This document shows, in pieces, positions 1-11,904 of a stretch of 64,000 nucleotides of DNA. Every line of letters starts with the position of its first letter. The first letter of the stretch is position 1. The position numbers were made by a program, and so were the translations under genes. The stretch spans positions 1,892,338-1,956,337 of the forward strand of contig JAJEKV010000110.1 of the NCBI GenBank assembly GCA_021234155.1, read 5' to 3'. The notes below the pieces were generated by a model. The model saw only the letters and a list, made by a program, of their open reading frames with translations. It searched no databases and was not told the DNA's origin. This stretch comes from Isoetes taiwanensis. Its lineage: Eukaryota; Streptophyta; Lycopodiopsida; Isoetales; Isoetaceae.

Positions 1-29
1 TAATTTAGTTGCATTGTACATTCTTTCAG

Positions 30-2313
30 ATCTTTGAAGCTGCTGCTAGTCTTATAGCTGAATTAGACGTGTTGCTCAGCTTTGCGGATCTAGTTGTGAG
101 CAGTCCAACACCATATGTACGGCCTAGCATCACTGGTGGGGTAAGCATTGTGGCAGCGGGATATTGTTATATTTTCTTGATGACCTTGCAGGCAGTTTGG
201 TAGCCTGAAAAGTTTTGTGGCTTGCAGGATGAGGGTGACATTGTCCTAGAGGGAAGTAGGCACCCCTGTGTAGAAGCTCAGGAGGGTGTAAACTTCATTG
301 CCAATGATTGTAAATTGGTAAGAAATATTTATTCTTCTGTATTGCAATAAAATTGGATAGCACTTAATCTTTCGTGTTCAAGGTAAGAGGAAAAAGCTGG
401 TTTCAAATAATAACTGGGCCAAACATGGGAGGGAAATCCACATATATTCGGCAGGTAAATTTGAATTTTCAAACAACCTGCATAGTGTTTACATCATGCA
501 ACTCTGATTCCATGTGTTATCTTTTATTCCATGCAGATTGGTGTGAATGTTTTGTTGGCCCAGGTTGGTTGTTTTGTGCCATGTGATCGTGCAGAGATAA
601 GTGTCCGTAGTTGTATATTTGCCCGTGTTGGTGCTGGAGATTGTCAGGTATACATCAGTTACAATAGTCAATCAAAAATCTTATGCTAGAAAAATGAAGC
701 TGATGCGAATGGAACTCGGGAAAAATCAACTAAAATTAAGCATATTTGCAGACATTGCATCCCATGAGATAAAGGGAAGAGAAGACACCATGATGCCTGT
801 ATCCCACATCCTTTTTTAAGCAAAAAATAGAACAATGGAAGATAGTAATATTCCTGAAGTGTATTAAATCATGCAGGTATAGTTTTCTTATGGAAAAGTA
901 ATTTTGACAATTGACGGAGGACAGCTTGATCAGGGAGCCCGAATAGATCTATGAGACTATGCGAGTGCCTTTGAAGGATCTCTATGCTTTGTTCTTCAAT
1001 CAATTTGCTCTGTGTGGTCACAAATGATATGCCCACCATTTATGCTATAGGAAGGGATGCCCATGCTTTTGTTCTTCTATCAAATTTCGCCGTGCGTTAC
1101 AAATGATATTCCACAAGCATCATTCATGCTATAGAGTAGAGAAACATTACTTAAAACACTTAAACACTCATTATTAAATGGGTAGTGTCAAAGTCTGCAT
1201 GTTGGACATGCACAGCTAAGCTTTTCATTCTTATTATAATGAATATGTTAATTTATGGCATGGCAGATTACCAACGGTAAACTGACTTCATTGATAACAT
1301 TTTGTCTTTGTGATCAGTTGCGTGGTGTTTCTACCTTCATGTCAGAGATGCTTGAGACTGCAGCAATATTGAAATCTGCAAATGAGAGATCTCTTATCAT
1401 TATTGATGAGCTTGGGAGGGGCACGTCGACCTATGATGGGTTTGGTGCGTAGTTGAAGCATGGCCTTGTTAAAACTTAACTTAAGAAAATTGAGTTCAAT
1501 TCTGTTCGTTGCAGGCTTGGCATGGGCAATTTGTGAATACCTGGTTGAAGTAACTAGAGCTCCCACACTCTTTGCCACTCATTTTCATGAGCTCACAGCA
1601 CTTGCGTATGCTAAAGATCCTCCAATACATGGAGCTCCTCGTGGACCCCCAGTTGGCATTGTAAATCTACATGTTAGTGCGCATATTGATGATGAATCTC
1701 GTAAGTTGACAATGCTTTACAAGGTAATGACATTATCCACCCTAACATCTCTCATGATGAATATATTACACCTGTTTCTCCATTTCTTTTGCATTTCTTA
1801 TTTAGCAAAACAGGGAAATTGATTTGTGGTGGGGAGGAGGCTTATATTGGTGATGTTGATCAATGAAGGCAGATTTTCTGTCTAAGTCATCTGTGAATAT
1901 TTTCTGCAGGTTGAAGAAGGACCTTGTGATCAGAGTTTTGGCATTCATGTCGCAGAGTTTGCACATTTTCCAGATAGTGTGGTTGCACTTGCCAGGGAAA
2001 AGGCTGCTGAGTTAGAAGATTTTTCTAGCCATGATCTCGAAAACGAAGACAAAACAAAGGAGGAGGTTTGTGGGCTTTCTTTCCAAGTTGTCATTTCTCC
2101 TTTTCTGATCGGTATTAAATCAAACAGGTTGGATGTAAACGTAAGAGGATAAGCGGTCCAGATGCAGATCGAGCAAAGCAATTTTTATGTGACTTTGCTG
2201 CCTTGCCACTTGACAAAATGGACTATTCAGAAGCGCTAGAGCTAGTTTCAAAATTGAAATCCGACTTTGTTAGAGATGCTGCAAATTCCCCTTGGTTACA
2301 ACAGTTCCTTTGA
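30..2313 (+). CDS. MSH2: DNA mismatch repair protein MSH2, C-terminal part (eight exons, 5' end outside window)
   Basis: MSH2 is the nuclear MutS homologue that pairs with MSH6, MSH3 or plant MSH7 to recognise mismatches; this part is the lever end and the ABC-type ATPase. Exons by GT-AG borders and unbroken frame: 30-140, 228-317, 383-454, 537-647, 1318-1444, 1515-1723, 1910-2065, 2128-2313. All junctions are phase 0 except 1444/1515, which splits a Gly codon. Visible motifs are Walker [10 protein letters not shown] (exon 3), the ARVGAGDCQ signature region (exon 4), Walker [14 protein letters not shown] (exon 5) and the ATHFHEL switch histidine (exon 6). The last exon ends SPWLQQFL then TGA at 2311-2313. 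The roughly 350 residues seen correspond to the last third of a protein of about 940. There are no stops or frameshifts, so the gene looks functional. The intron at 648-1317 is the longest. Identification as MSH2 rather than MSH6 rests on the [12 protein letters not shown] block and the C-terminal sequence. Confidence 0.96.
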
Positions 2314-2946
2314 GATCTGGAATGTGCCTGTGAATGTAGTTTTGGGTCATCTGTTGGAACGGTTTTATGCGATCTCAAAGGATGCCTGACATCTAGAGGG
2401 TTGTTCTCTTCGCTCAGACATGTGGAGCCCATTTTGTAAGAAGCTAACGAAGAATGAGAAAATGAGATTTGATTCTAAAGAATGCTCATCGATTGTGATT
2501 GAATTGGTTTTCATGGTAGCTATTATTGATTTCTATTGGCATTTTACATTCACATATCACATAATCTGCTCGAGGTGAGGATTAGCCCTCTAAGTAGTTA
2601 GGCTACTTTGGTGTATATAAGGGCTACTTTGGATGTAGGTGGACGCCCTTACACCTTTCAAAAATCATATCATTTTCAAAAATCATATATAAAAGATAAG
2701 AAGTCCTAGTATGATTGTATGAGATAAAATAAATAGAACATGTGACCATAACAGATTTGCTTCATCCAATTGGTCTAATTCTAGACCATAAATGATCTAT
2801 GCCTAAATATATTCAAATCTTGCGTATGTAGTATGCTATTTTATTATGAAATTTTGAGATATGTGCTCTCATTCACAAAAATTAGAGTCTACCATAAAAG
2901 GTGCTTTACATATACTATCATCTTACTTAGGCTACAACAACACTTT
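2314..2946. other. MSH2 3' flank, AT-rich, no further gene
   Basis: No ORF here resembles a protein. The first 170 bases probably hold the MSH2 3' UTR. From 2486 the sequence is a dispersed repeat (separate entry). After about 2660 it is AT-rich with no structure I can name, up to the pentamer run that marks the tail of the LINE. Confidence 0.6.
2486..2615 (+). repeat. 130-bp dispersed repeat, copy 1 (inverted partner at 31882-32011)
   Basis: These 130 bases are the reverse complement of 31882-32011 with one mismatch that I can find (A here at the GAGG[A/G]TTAG position). The match stops sharply at both ends. It lies in the 3' flank, perhaps the 3' UTR, of MSH2. The near-identity implies a recent copy or gene conversion. 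No coding potential or terminal repeats are evident, so the element class is open. Confidence 0.85.
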
Positions 2947-5320
2947 ATCGAATAGAATAGAATAGAATAGGCTTTTATCATCCATGGAGACCAATCGGTT
3001 TATGCAAAAGAGAGGGCGCAACATACCTATTATTGTCTGGGTTAAAAAAACCCCACCCTGAAAGATTTTCAAGGGAAAAACCATAGTAATAATAAGAATG
3101 TTGTCAAACAGTACAAGTATACATATGACACAAGACAGATTCAAGTCATGCGTGTGCTGAGGGACAGAGTTGGTCCTGCAGATCCATGACCTCCTGGAGG
3201 TATGATAGCATATGGACTGAATTGGCCAGGCTTGACCAACTCAGCATAGCGCGCCCGAATTTGGTCATACGCTGGACATCCATGTAGGGTGTGGCATTCA
3301 TCTTCAATGGTCTCCATATTTCACAGTATCTATAGAGTCTGTCGTGTTGTGCTTCCTCAATCCATCTCCCTGTCTCAATGCGGAGACGGTATGCACCTGT
3401 GCGGATTAAGGCAATGAGTCTGTACATTTTCGTAGGCAGATGGGTACGCAGGTAATGTTGCGGGCCCCCCTCCAAAGAGGGATTCACGTGGCGCTGGTAA
3501 TGTGCTTCGCCGACGTCCTAAAGCTTGCTGAGAAAGTAGACATCAAGGTACTGTCTCAAGCTTTGGCGATCTGCCTCAGTTTGCACATGTATGCACTTGT
3601 GCTCCTGCACATTCCATCTGACGAGCCACTGAGCTCGCTTTTCCTTCGAACAGGCCTTGAGGCATTGTGGCCCTATTGCAATGGCATAAGCCAGGCTACA
3701 GAGGTGGGCATTGTCCATAGTAACCATCTTCTGAAAGTAGACGATATGCCGATCTAGGACTGCCCTCTGAAGAGGTAAGAAACCTGTCGCCTGTAGCAGG
3801 ATCTGATATGGAACCGTAGACTTCACTCCCAATGCTTGGGCGAAGAAGGCTTTCTGTACCTGCTCCAAATTATTCCAGATAGCGAGGGACTCCATAGGGC
3901 CTCAGACCTCAGCCCCGTATAAAAGGACAGGCTCCACCAAGGCCCTGAACATACGTGACTGATGGGCCCAGTCATATAACTCTGTTCCTTGACTGTTGAT
4001 CTGCATGGCATACAACACCTTCCAGCCCGTTCCATTCGTAGACGGATGAAAGTATCCCACTGCATACTAAAAGGGAACTCCACTCCCAAATACTGGTAGG
4101 TGGATGCCACTTCTACATTTTGCCCGCGGTAACTGAAGGAGGTGACCCGTGGCTGACGTGAGGATGATATGAAGACCACCTTAGTCTTGGCCAGGTTGAC
4201 TTGCACGGCAGTTGTTTGGCAGTCGCCTGGCAGATGTGTTTAGAGCATCGAGATGGTGCTGCATGTCAGCCGAAATGTAAGCAAAGCGATCCACATCATC
4301 AGCATATATGAGCTGCCTGGCAATCTGCTACAAGAGGTGAGCTCCGTCGCCCCCATTTTCAGCAAACCAGCTCTCCAACTGGTTTCTGTACAGTCCAAAC
4401 AATGTAGGAGACAAAGGGCATCCTTGGCGGACCCCAATATTGCTGTCGAATGGCTGGCTTGTCAGATGCAACCAGCATGAACATGTCTCTACAACCTATA
4501 CAACGCATTCTGCAAATCTGCAGGGACCCCTAGGTCTTGCAATCTTGCCCGCAGCTTTCCCGAAGGCACCGTGTCAAAAGCCTTTGCAAAGTCCACAAAG
4601 CAGCAATTATTGCCGTTGGTTCCTTCTGTCCTCAATCAGGGTCCATAGTGTGAAGATGTGATCAATGGTTCAGTGTCGCGGCCTGACCCCTGCCTATGTG
4701 AGGGCTCTGATGCCTTTTCCCAGGATGTCAACTACTGCTCTAGAATGTCAGCAAGCAATCTTGCGAACACCGAGATGACCATGATTGTTCGGTAATTGGC
4801 TGGGCAGTGCGGGTCACCTGCCTTGTATATGGGGACAACTTGGCTAGTTGTCCAATTTGGGGGGAAATCATCTTGTAGTGCCTTGTTGAACATGGTAGCC
4901 AACACCGATACTATGGATGGTCCTGCCCACTTGAGCAACTCCGCCTGCATATTGTCCAGGTCTGGCGTCCATTGGCTAGATGTTATAGGCCCTAATATAC
5001 ATCCGCCTTTGTTATTTCCAGCGATGGGCCATGTTGTGGGGGTACTGTCACCTTTGCTCCCTGAGATCATAAAGCTGTTACAGGTCTGTTCAGGTATGAT
5101 ACTTCCTATAGGTTGTACTGGCTTTCTGAGTGCCTTTTGCCAGAAGATTCTGGGATGACAGTCCAAGGGGAAGAACATTTCCTACTGATGGGCCATGATG
5201 TACACGGCCTTCTTAGCCTTAAGGAGAAGGCAGTATTGTCTGACTACGTGTGGGCATAGAACAAAGTCTATATCACGTAGCAATTCTGCAGCTTCCCAAA
5301 CAATGGGGAAAGGCCAACGG
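2947..5320 (-). mobile_element. LINE retrotransposon, 5'-truncated and broken, minus strand
   Basis: Read on the minus strand from about 5310, the sequence encodes a non-LTR reverse transcriptase. The fingers region contains VPIYKAGDPHCPANYR (about 4820-4870). Then come GVRQGCPLSPTLFG (about 4400-4445) and the catalytic YADDV (about 4300). A thumb/connection part with KTKVVFIS and YQYLGVEF follows (about 4080-4190), and a C-terminal section runs to about 3146. In-frame stops and shifts occur, for example just before QIARQLIYADD. No endonuclease domain is present on the 5' side, as usual for 5'-truncated LINEs. The 3' end appears to be at 2949-2970, where the minus strand reads a TATTC pentamer repeated four times, a typical LINE tail. 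The plus-strand ORFs in this stretch are shadows. Confidence 0.85.
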
Positions 5321-5329
5321 TCTATCACA

Positions 5330-6203
5330 CACCACGAACTCCTAGAGTTTCCCACGACTAATATGATTAGTCTCCTTGAGACTAATCCGGAAGTATGGCT
5401 TCCTCTTGATTTTTTTCAAAAGAATCGAATAGCCCTTGAACACAAAGGCCAGTGAATTATCTTCCTGAGATAGTTCCTTTGATGCAAGATAACTCTTGCA
5501 ATCAGTATTGCAATACTACAATCCAATGCAGGCAATGCCCTTGTATTCCAAATACAAGACAAAGCTATTGCACTTACTTGCAAGCAATTAACCAAGCCTT
5601 TTTTCTTAACAGTCCATAGCACCATCCAGGACGCTGCAAAGACTTAAAAACAGGCTGGAAGGGGTCGAATTGATCTGCAGGGCCTCAGATAATCATCAGT
5701 TCAACCCGATTTTGAGATTCTCTCTGAACCATAGGTGTTCCTCCCAAAACGAATTCCAGTTCCTTAAATAAGGCCGAATCTCCAATTACATGCCTTCTCC
5801 TACAGATATGACCACTCCCAGGTGGTCGCCATGCCTTGGCATACTCATAATTCAGTCCATTGAACTCTCTACTGTGAATATATAGGTTCAAAAACGTTTT
5901 GTTCCTATTTTGGTTCAATTCCTTTTGGTTTAATCCCAACCAATATAACGGTGCCATGTGGCGAAACATTAACATTTAATTTAATGTTCCATAACTTTAG
6001 CCACTGGTTTATTCTATAAACATTAAAAGTCACGCCTCTAAGGCCAACTTTGCTAGCCCTGGTATATCCCCATAGCCCGATTACGGGCTTATGGTCCACC
6101 ACGTAGCAACTATGCCCTCGGCACGCTATCGACGGTACTCCCGTGCTTATGGAATTCCGTCAGGAGTCCGTTACCGGCCATACCCCTGGAAGCACATGTA
6201 ACA
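5330..6203 (-). repeat. 3' LTR of Ty3 element I (left end approximate)
   Basis: On the minus strand a polypurine tract (GAGGAGGGAGGAAT, about 6204-6218) is followed by TGTTACATGTGC, the expected PPT/LTR boundary, so the LTR starts at 6203 and runs leftward. It contains no coding sequence. Its far end is not fixed by a partner LTR. LINE coding sequence begins by about 5315, so the LTR probably ends near 5330. Confidence 0.6.
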
Positions 6204-9200
6204 ATTCCTCCCTCCTCTAAGATCTTGTCCTCAAGGTATTTTAATTAGTTCAGGTGAGAAAACTGTTGCATGAAGCTCATCCAACTCCCATGTGGCATCC
6301 TCGGGAGCCTAGCCTCGTCACAAGACCAAATGTTCTACAACATCTCTGTTGCGCAGCTGCCGAACTCTTTTATCCAAAGACGTTCTGGCATTACAGAGGA
6401 GTTTAAGACAAGCGGTATACTCTTTGGACTAATCACATTATCCATATCTAGCATAGCATGCTTCAGTTGACTTATATGAAACACAAGATGGATCCCAAGG
6501 TCCTACAATAAGCTCAACTCATATGCAATTGGACCTATTCTTTTCAGAATTTTAAAGGGTCCGACATAACGCGAGGTAAGCTTAGGCACTTGTCCTTTCA
6601 CTAAAGGTCATAAACTATTCACCGTTAGTGATGATGGATAGACCACTCTCAGAAATACATAATCTCCTTCTTTATGGGAGACCTCTCATCTATGCTTATT
6701 GCACTAGATTTATATCGATCCTGAGCCCCTTACAAGTTCTACCATTATAGTATTGCATCCATATCATGAAGCGTATTCACAACTGCTTCCATTTTGAGAT
6801 ACTTATGCATCCCAACATAAGTTCTCGGGTTCCTACCCATCATAGCCATAAAAGGTGTCATCTTGATCCCCAGTAAGGCAAATTCCAAAACCATCATTCA
6901 ATTAAATTGGGATTATGCCTTAATTTTGGGAGAAATTTTATATTGCATGTTTTTAGTAGCATATTCAAATTCACACATTTCATGTCAAAATATCAAAACG
7001 TAATATCATATTACTTATAGAATAGACAATATTTCACAATTTAGCACGTAATATATTCCATCATATATTTTATGAAATTACAATGTTTCTCCACCCATTA
7101 TCCCAATCCCGATAACTTTCATTGTTTGTTTTTTAGATGAATTGGCTTTTTTATGTGGTCCAAAATGGAACTCATCCTCGCATACATATAATAGCATCAT
7201 GGCATTTCCATCAAAGCTATTAAGACTACAAACGAGTATAAATTTTTTAAAATTGATGTGAAAAATGAGGCTCACAATTTAAAAGCTTGGTAAGAAGAGA
7301 TGAGCTGCAAAAGAAATAGAAATCTCTATGTTAGTGCCATATCACAATTCTAAATAATATAATGAACAAGAAGTCTTGGTGCCATACCAAACATGTTTTC
7401 TATTCCTAAACCATTCCAATTAGCTATGCCATACTAAACATAAAGGACTCAAAAAATACAGGCCAATACTGATTTGAAAAGTGTATGTAAGCTTCTTTCT
7501 ATCTAACTACGCAAACATGATATTCATTTATCCTATCATGCAAAAAGTATTTAGTGTACCTTGAAAATAAGCTAGAAAAGCCTAACACATGTCCCAACAA
7601 TTTGATACACCTAAAAAAAAGAAACCCCAAAACGATAGATTTAGCTCAAAAATAATTAAGAAGAACAATTACCTGTTAAAGTGAAAATAAGCCAAAAATG
7701 GGCTAGAAATTTTGATTTAACTAAAAAATAACTAAAATTATAAAAAGTCAAAATAAGCCAAAGATACGCTTGAAATACACACGCTTGGCGTGAATATGGT
7801 GGACGGCCATATGCGAAAATACCTAAACAAAAGTAGCTTCCAGGTTGACGACCTAGATAAGAAAGCTTCAAAATTGCAAACTCAAATACAAAATGTTTTT
7901 AGCGTCAAATTCAAATACCTGGAATTGTGTACCGAAATCAAACGTCTAGCTCCAGATTGCTTCGGGTGTGGCCCTGTTCATAATTATTAGTGTAGAAAGA
8001 CTGTCAAATCTTCTTTTGCAATCATTCGTTATTGATGCTACTACAAATTGTGGGATTGAAGAGTTCTTCATGAGTTATTTCCAAGTGATCTTGTAAACCA
8101 GGATAAATTTGTTCTGGTTATAATTTCTGGAAGACATTTTTTTCTGCTTACCTCCAGAGTTAGTTTTCAAACATGGCTGCAAAAAACAGAAGCCCACAAC
8201 AATCCAAAGCATGCAAATAAGAAACGAAATAAATACAAAAACCTGGAGGCTCATATTTTTGTTGCCGCATCTCCAAGAAAGGGATTAAAAAAAACTTTGA
8301 GGCTCATATTTTTGCTGCCGGATCTACTTATGGCAAGAAAGGATTAAGGTCTGTGTTTCCGCGCAAATCTGAGACCTCCAAGTCATGCTTTCTGTATCAT
8401 TGGCTGCATAATTGTGTGAGCGAGAAAAAAGACAGTTCAAAAAGTACATGAATTCAAATGTGATAAAAACGTGCGTGAAATTCAAATATTTGAAAGCACA
8501 ATTTGTGCTTCTTCTTGCACCTTTCTGCTCGATCCATGGCTTACTCTTTCATTGTTTCAAGCTGCAGATCTGATATTTGGATTCCTCATCAATCGTGCTC
8601 CTTGGATTCGTGCTTGGGTGGGAAGAAACACCACAATTTTGGCACATATGTATGTTCTTGAGCCTGCCTTACCATTTCGGCAAACAAAGGTTCTTTGACG
8701 GTTCATTCATGTAGCAGAGCTTTCTTGGACTAATCCAACATATTGAATCGCAGATTCCGAATCGCCAACAAGCACTTTGAACTGTATGTATGGTTATAAA
8801 GCATAAAACCTTGTCTTCTTGTTTTTTTCCCTGTGTTTTTTCCTCATCTAAACCCGTCAAGCATCCATTCTAAACAGCTTATTCATCCCAGATTAAAATC
8901 TGTTCTTTTCTTCGGATTAAAATGCCTGATCTTCCCATTGGCCTTTAATGTTGCTCTATATGTCTGCGCCAGTTAAAGATGCGGCCAAGATGTCACCGGA
9001 GTTGGTTCCATAAATTCGAAGAGTGAGAATGTGGCTAATCTTTTCGCCTGGGATTGTTAGAATGGTTCCAGATCTCCAGAACACCCGTCTGCTGCAGGGC
9101 AAGAAGATAAATCTGTGCAACATTCTTCTAACCCAAAATCATATTGAGCAAAATGACTTACGTCTGAGCTTTGAGCAAATCCATTTTGGGCTTTTAGCAT

Positions 9201-9560
9201 CTGGTGCAAATGCTTCTGATTTGGCAAATGGGTTCTGCCAGTATTTGTCTGGTAAATGGGTTCCACCAGTATTGTGTAGGTCCGCCATGCTGTGGTTCCG
9301 CCATGGGCTCTCTGCTGTGGTGCAGGTCCTATTTTTGCCTTTCCAATTCCTTCTGTTCCAAACAATCAAGTTCTGCAGATATCTTTAGGCTGGTTGCTTT
9401 TGTGTGTAACCGTGAGTGTTTTTAAATCAATCGAATTCCTTGCCTTAGTCTTCAAAGGATCTCACAAAGTCTCTTCGTCAGACTTATGTTTACATCTACA
9501 ATTCGGCTTATTTCTCATGCAAGATGCTAGGCAATCCATGGTTTCAGATGTTGAGTTTGC

Positions 9561-9789
9561 AGAAGAAGACATGACTCTTCAAGTGTAAGAGATATCTAAA
9601 ACACGCTAAGCGTGATTTGCAAAAGAGTGAATATTTTTGAATGACGCTGACTTGCATTATTGGTCTATCACAATAAGAAGAAGACAGGACTCTTCAAGTG
9701 TAAGAGATATCTAAAACACGTTAAGCGTGATTTGCAAAAGAGTGAATATTTTGAATGACGCTGACTTGCATTATTGGTCTATCACAATA
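9561..9789. repeat. Tandem duplication, period 115 bp
   Basis: Unit 1 (9561-9675) and unit 2 (9676-9789) both begin AGAAGAAGAC and end near GGTCTATCACAATAA. They differ by a few substitutions and a one-base change in a T run. Each carries one CACGC/GCGTG palindrome-type motif. This lies inside the TIR transposon. Confidence 0.85.
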
Positions 9790-9961
9790 ACAAGATATCA
9801 CAGTGGTAAAAGTCTCTAATTCTAGAACTCCCTGCCGCGAACCTCCAATGGCTGACCTCCGACCTCCAATTCACGGCTTCGAACTCGCATTGTTGTTAAC
9901 ATATAAGGTATTTTTATCTTCTACAAAATGTCCTCAACTTCACCTCTACAATATTATTATG

Positions 9962-10165
9962 CTGGTTAATACGCGCTTGGCGTGATTTATTTTGTTCCAT
10001 AACTAGGCTTCGTATGTAGTATGATGCTCGCCAATACACGCTTGGCGTGATTTGTTTTGTTTTGTTTTGTTTTGTTTCATAACTAGGTTTCGTCTGTAAA
10101 ATTATATTGGCTAATACACGCTTGGCGTGATATGCTTTGTTCCATAATCAGGTTTTAGTTGTTGA
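9962..10165. repeat. Three imperfect tandem units carrying a CACGCTTGGCGTG palindrome
   Basis: Three units of about 70-80 bases each contain CACGCTTGGCGTG or a one-base variant (9972-9984, 10037-10049, 10117-10129), then a TTTTG-rich stretch and CATAACTAGG-like sequence. The middle unit is lengthened by a TTTTG pentamer run near 10050-10076. The same palindrome also occurs at 7780-7792, 9602-9614 and 9717-9729. They may be protein-binding sites in the subterminal DNA of the transposon; no function is shown. Confidence 0.75.
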
Positions 10166-11904
10166 AATGAATCAGGTAAGATTTTCTGAATGCACACTTG
10201 GACCATGTGGAAGATCAGAGGAACATGATAACAAGTTTTCAACTTGCATGGGTAACAACCACAACACTTGAGACATGGACTCAGATAATACAAGGGGCTT
10301 TTATAAGGGAACTCTAAGGATAGCTTGGAAAACAGTCAGTAAGAACTTGTCTAACTGGTGCAGTCAACAATTTTCAGCGAATTTTCCTCTCATTCTACTG
10401 GGAAATTTCTAGTGTCAATCTCAGTCTTCTTCATCCTAGGCCGCTTCAAAGACCCTTCAATGCAGCCAGAATCAGAGTTGATTTCGACGTTGATGTAATT
10501 TGAATGCTTTTATATACACATTTCGAGAGGTCCATTGACATTTCTAGGCCCAAAAGGGCCATGGGGGCAGCTATTATGGGCAACTCTTTGTGGCATTTCT
10601 ATTTAAATATGTCATTGTTTTTTATTGACATCTCCTTACATTTTGGACACTCTTATTGTCTGCACAAACTGTAATATACTTGTCAAATACAATAGTCCTT
10701 TCATCTAAATGCGCGAGGATTATAATGTTATGAATTCAAGAAAATTGCAATATTTTTTTCTATATTTCAAGCGAGATATAAAAGACACAAGGAAAATGCA
10801 ACTTTAATGTGATTTCACGATTGCAAAAAAATGAGGTGAAAAACCAAAAACCCATTAGAAAACAACTATAGGTTGGCGTGCTTTTGGAATTGACATAATC
10901 CCAATTTAATTGAATGATGGTTCCAAGTAAGGCAAATAATCCTCCCACTTAGATTGTTTTTCTTGAACAAAACTTCTCAACATATCCTCTAGGATCATGT
11001 TGATTCTCTCAGTTTGTAGATCGGACTGAATGATTACCACTACTCATATGCAACCAAACTTGTAACCCCTTCATCAGGTCTCTCCAAAATTGACCTGTGA
11101 ACTTGGTATCTCTATCACTTACAATTGCTAATGAAAACTAAAAAGTCGAAAACACATACTGCATGTAGGTTGCAGCTACGTCGAATCCCATAGCATCACC
11201 CTTTAGAGGTATGAACTTAACATACTTGGTCAAACAATCAACTATGACCAAAATTTGGTGTGCTACTTAGTAGTCCTGGGTAATGAGACTACAAAGTCTA
11301 TACTCACACATTCCCACCTCTCGTTTGGTATGGGAATGGGTTGCAACAGGTCCAGGGTCTTGCCATGGTAAGCTTTCACAGCCTGAAACGCCAAACAATG
11401 TGAAACCACCTGTTTCACTTGGTCTTGCAAACCCGGCCAATAATATTACATTTTAACCATCTCATAGGTTTTACATTCACCCCCATGCCCAACTTGTGGG
11501 GTGTCATGATGCTCACGAATGATTGCTTCTCGCAATTCTTCGTATAAAGGAACATACACTCTTCCCTTATAGAAGTACAACCCCTCTTGCTCGGTCCACC
11601 AATCTCTAGTTTTGGTGATTGTAGGGTCTTGCTGATCCTTTGCATAAGCATCATTAATAAGAGCATTCACATGCTTAATCCTAGATAATGCATCTGCTAC
11701 TGGATTATTCTTCCCAGGTGTATGCTCAATACTAAAATGAAATTCATGGAGGAAATCAAGCCATCTGGCCTGCCTAGAGCTAATCTACAACCCTTTAATA
11801 AGCTCAGAACCTTCTCGTTGTGATTTCTCCCATACATATTCACGATCTTTCTTCAAAAGATCCGTGAGTGGAGATAGTATCTTGGAAAATTCTGGCACAA
11901 ATTT

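Larger units (their letters stand above)
6889..10922. mobile_element. 4,034-bp TIR DNA transposon, non-autonomous, in the integrase of Ty3 element I
   Basis: The ends are perfect 29-bp inverted repeats: 6889-6917 starts AACCATCATTC and 10894-10922 ends GAATGATGGTT. They are flanked by the 4-bp target duplication CCAA (6885-6888 and 10923-10926; TTGG on the host element's strand). Deleting the element plus one TTGG restores the integrase frame as PYLEFALLG, which confirms both borders. No transposase is recognisable in any frame; the ORFs of 60-120 codons at 7790-7990 and 9023-9588 match nothing I know. A 4-bp duplication that is not TTAA argues against piggyBac, hAT, Mutator and PIF/Harbinger. 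Sola-type elements use 4 bp and are one candidate. The interior is AT-rich with tandem repeats near 9.56-10.17 kb. Confidence 0.85.
6204..11904 (-). mobile_element. Ty3 (gypsy) retrotransposon I, pol fragment split by a DNA transposon
   Basis: On the minus strand, 11904 to 10927 encodes the end of RNase H (SRQARWLDFLHEF, then TPGKNNPVADALS) and the integrase zinc-binding region with EHHDTP and GHGG. YYWPGLQDQV and the core start ERWECVSIDFV follow. Between 6884 and 6210 the integrase continues with GIKMTPFMAMMGRNPRTY and a C-terminal region (SRYVGPFKIL, HISQLKHAM), ending in a chromodomain-like KYLEDKILEEGG next to the polypurine tract. Several stops show it is dead. The two halves meet exactly in frame if 6889-10922 and one TTGG are removed. 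The RT part to the right of 11904 is missing, replaced by the LTR of another element. By domain order it is probably a chromovirus. Confidence 0.85.

Noticed and set aside
3440-5158. Plus-strand ORFs of 70-120 codons over the LINE
   Set aside because: They are antisense shadows of the minus-strand reverse transcriptase.
9023-9588. Overlapping ORFs on both strands in the TIR transposon as a transposase
   Set aside because: They are short, overlap in all frames, contain local repeats and have no DDE-like spacing or known motif.
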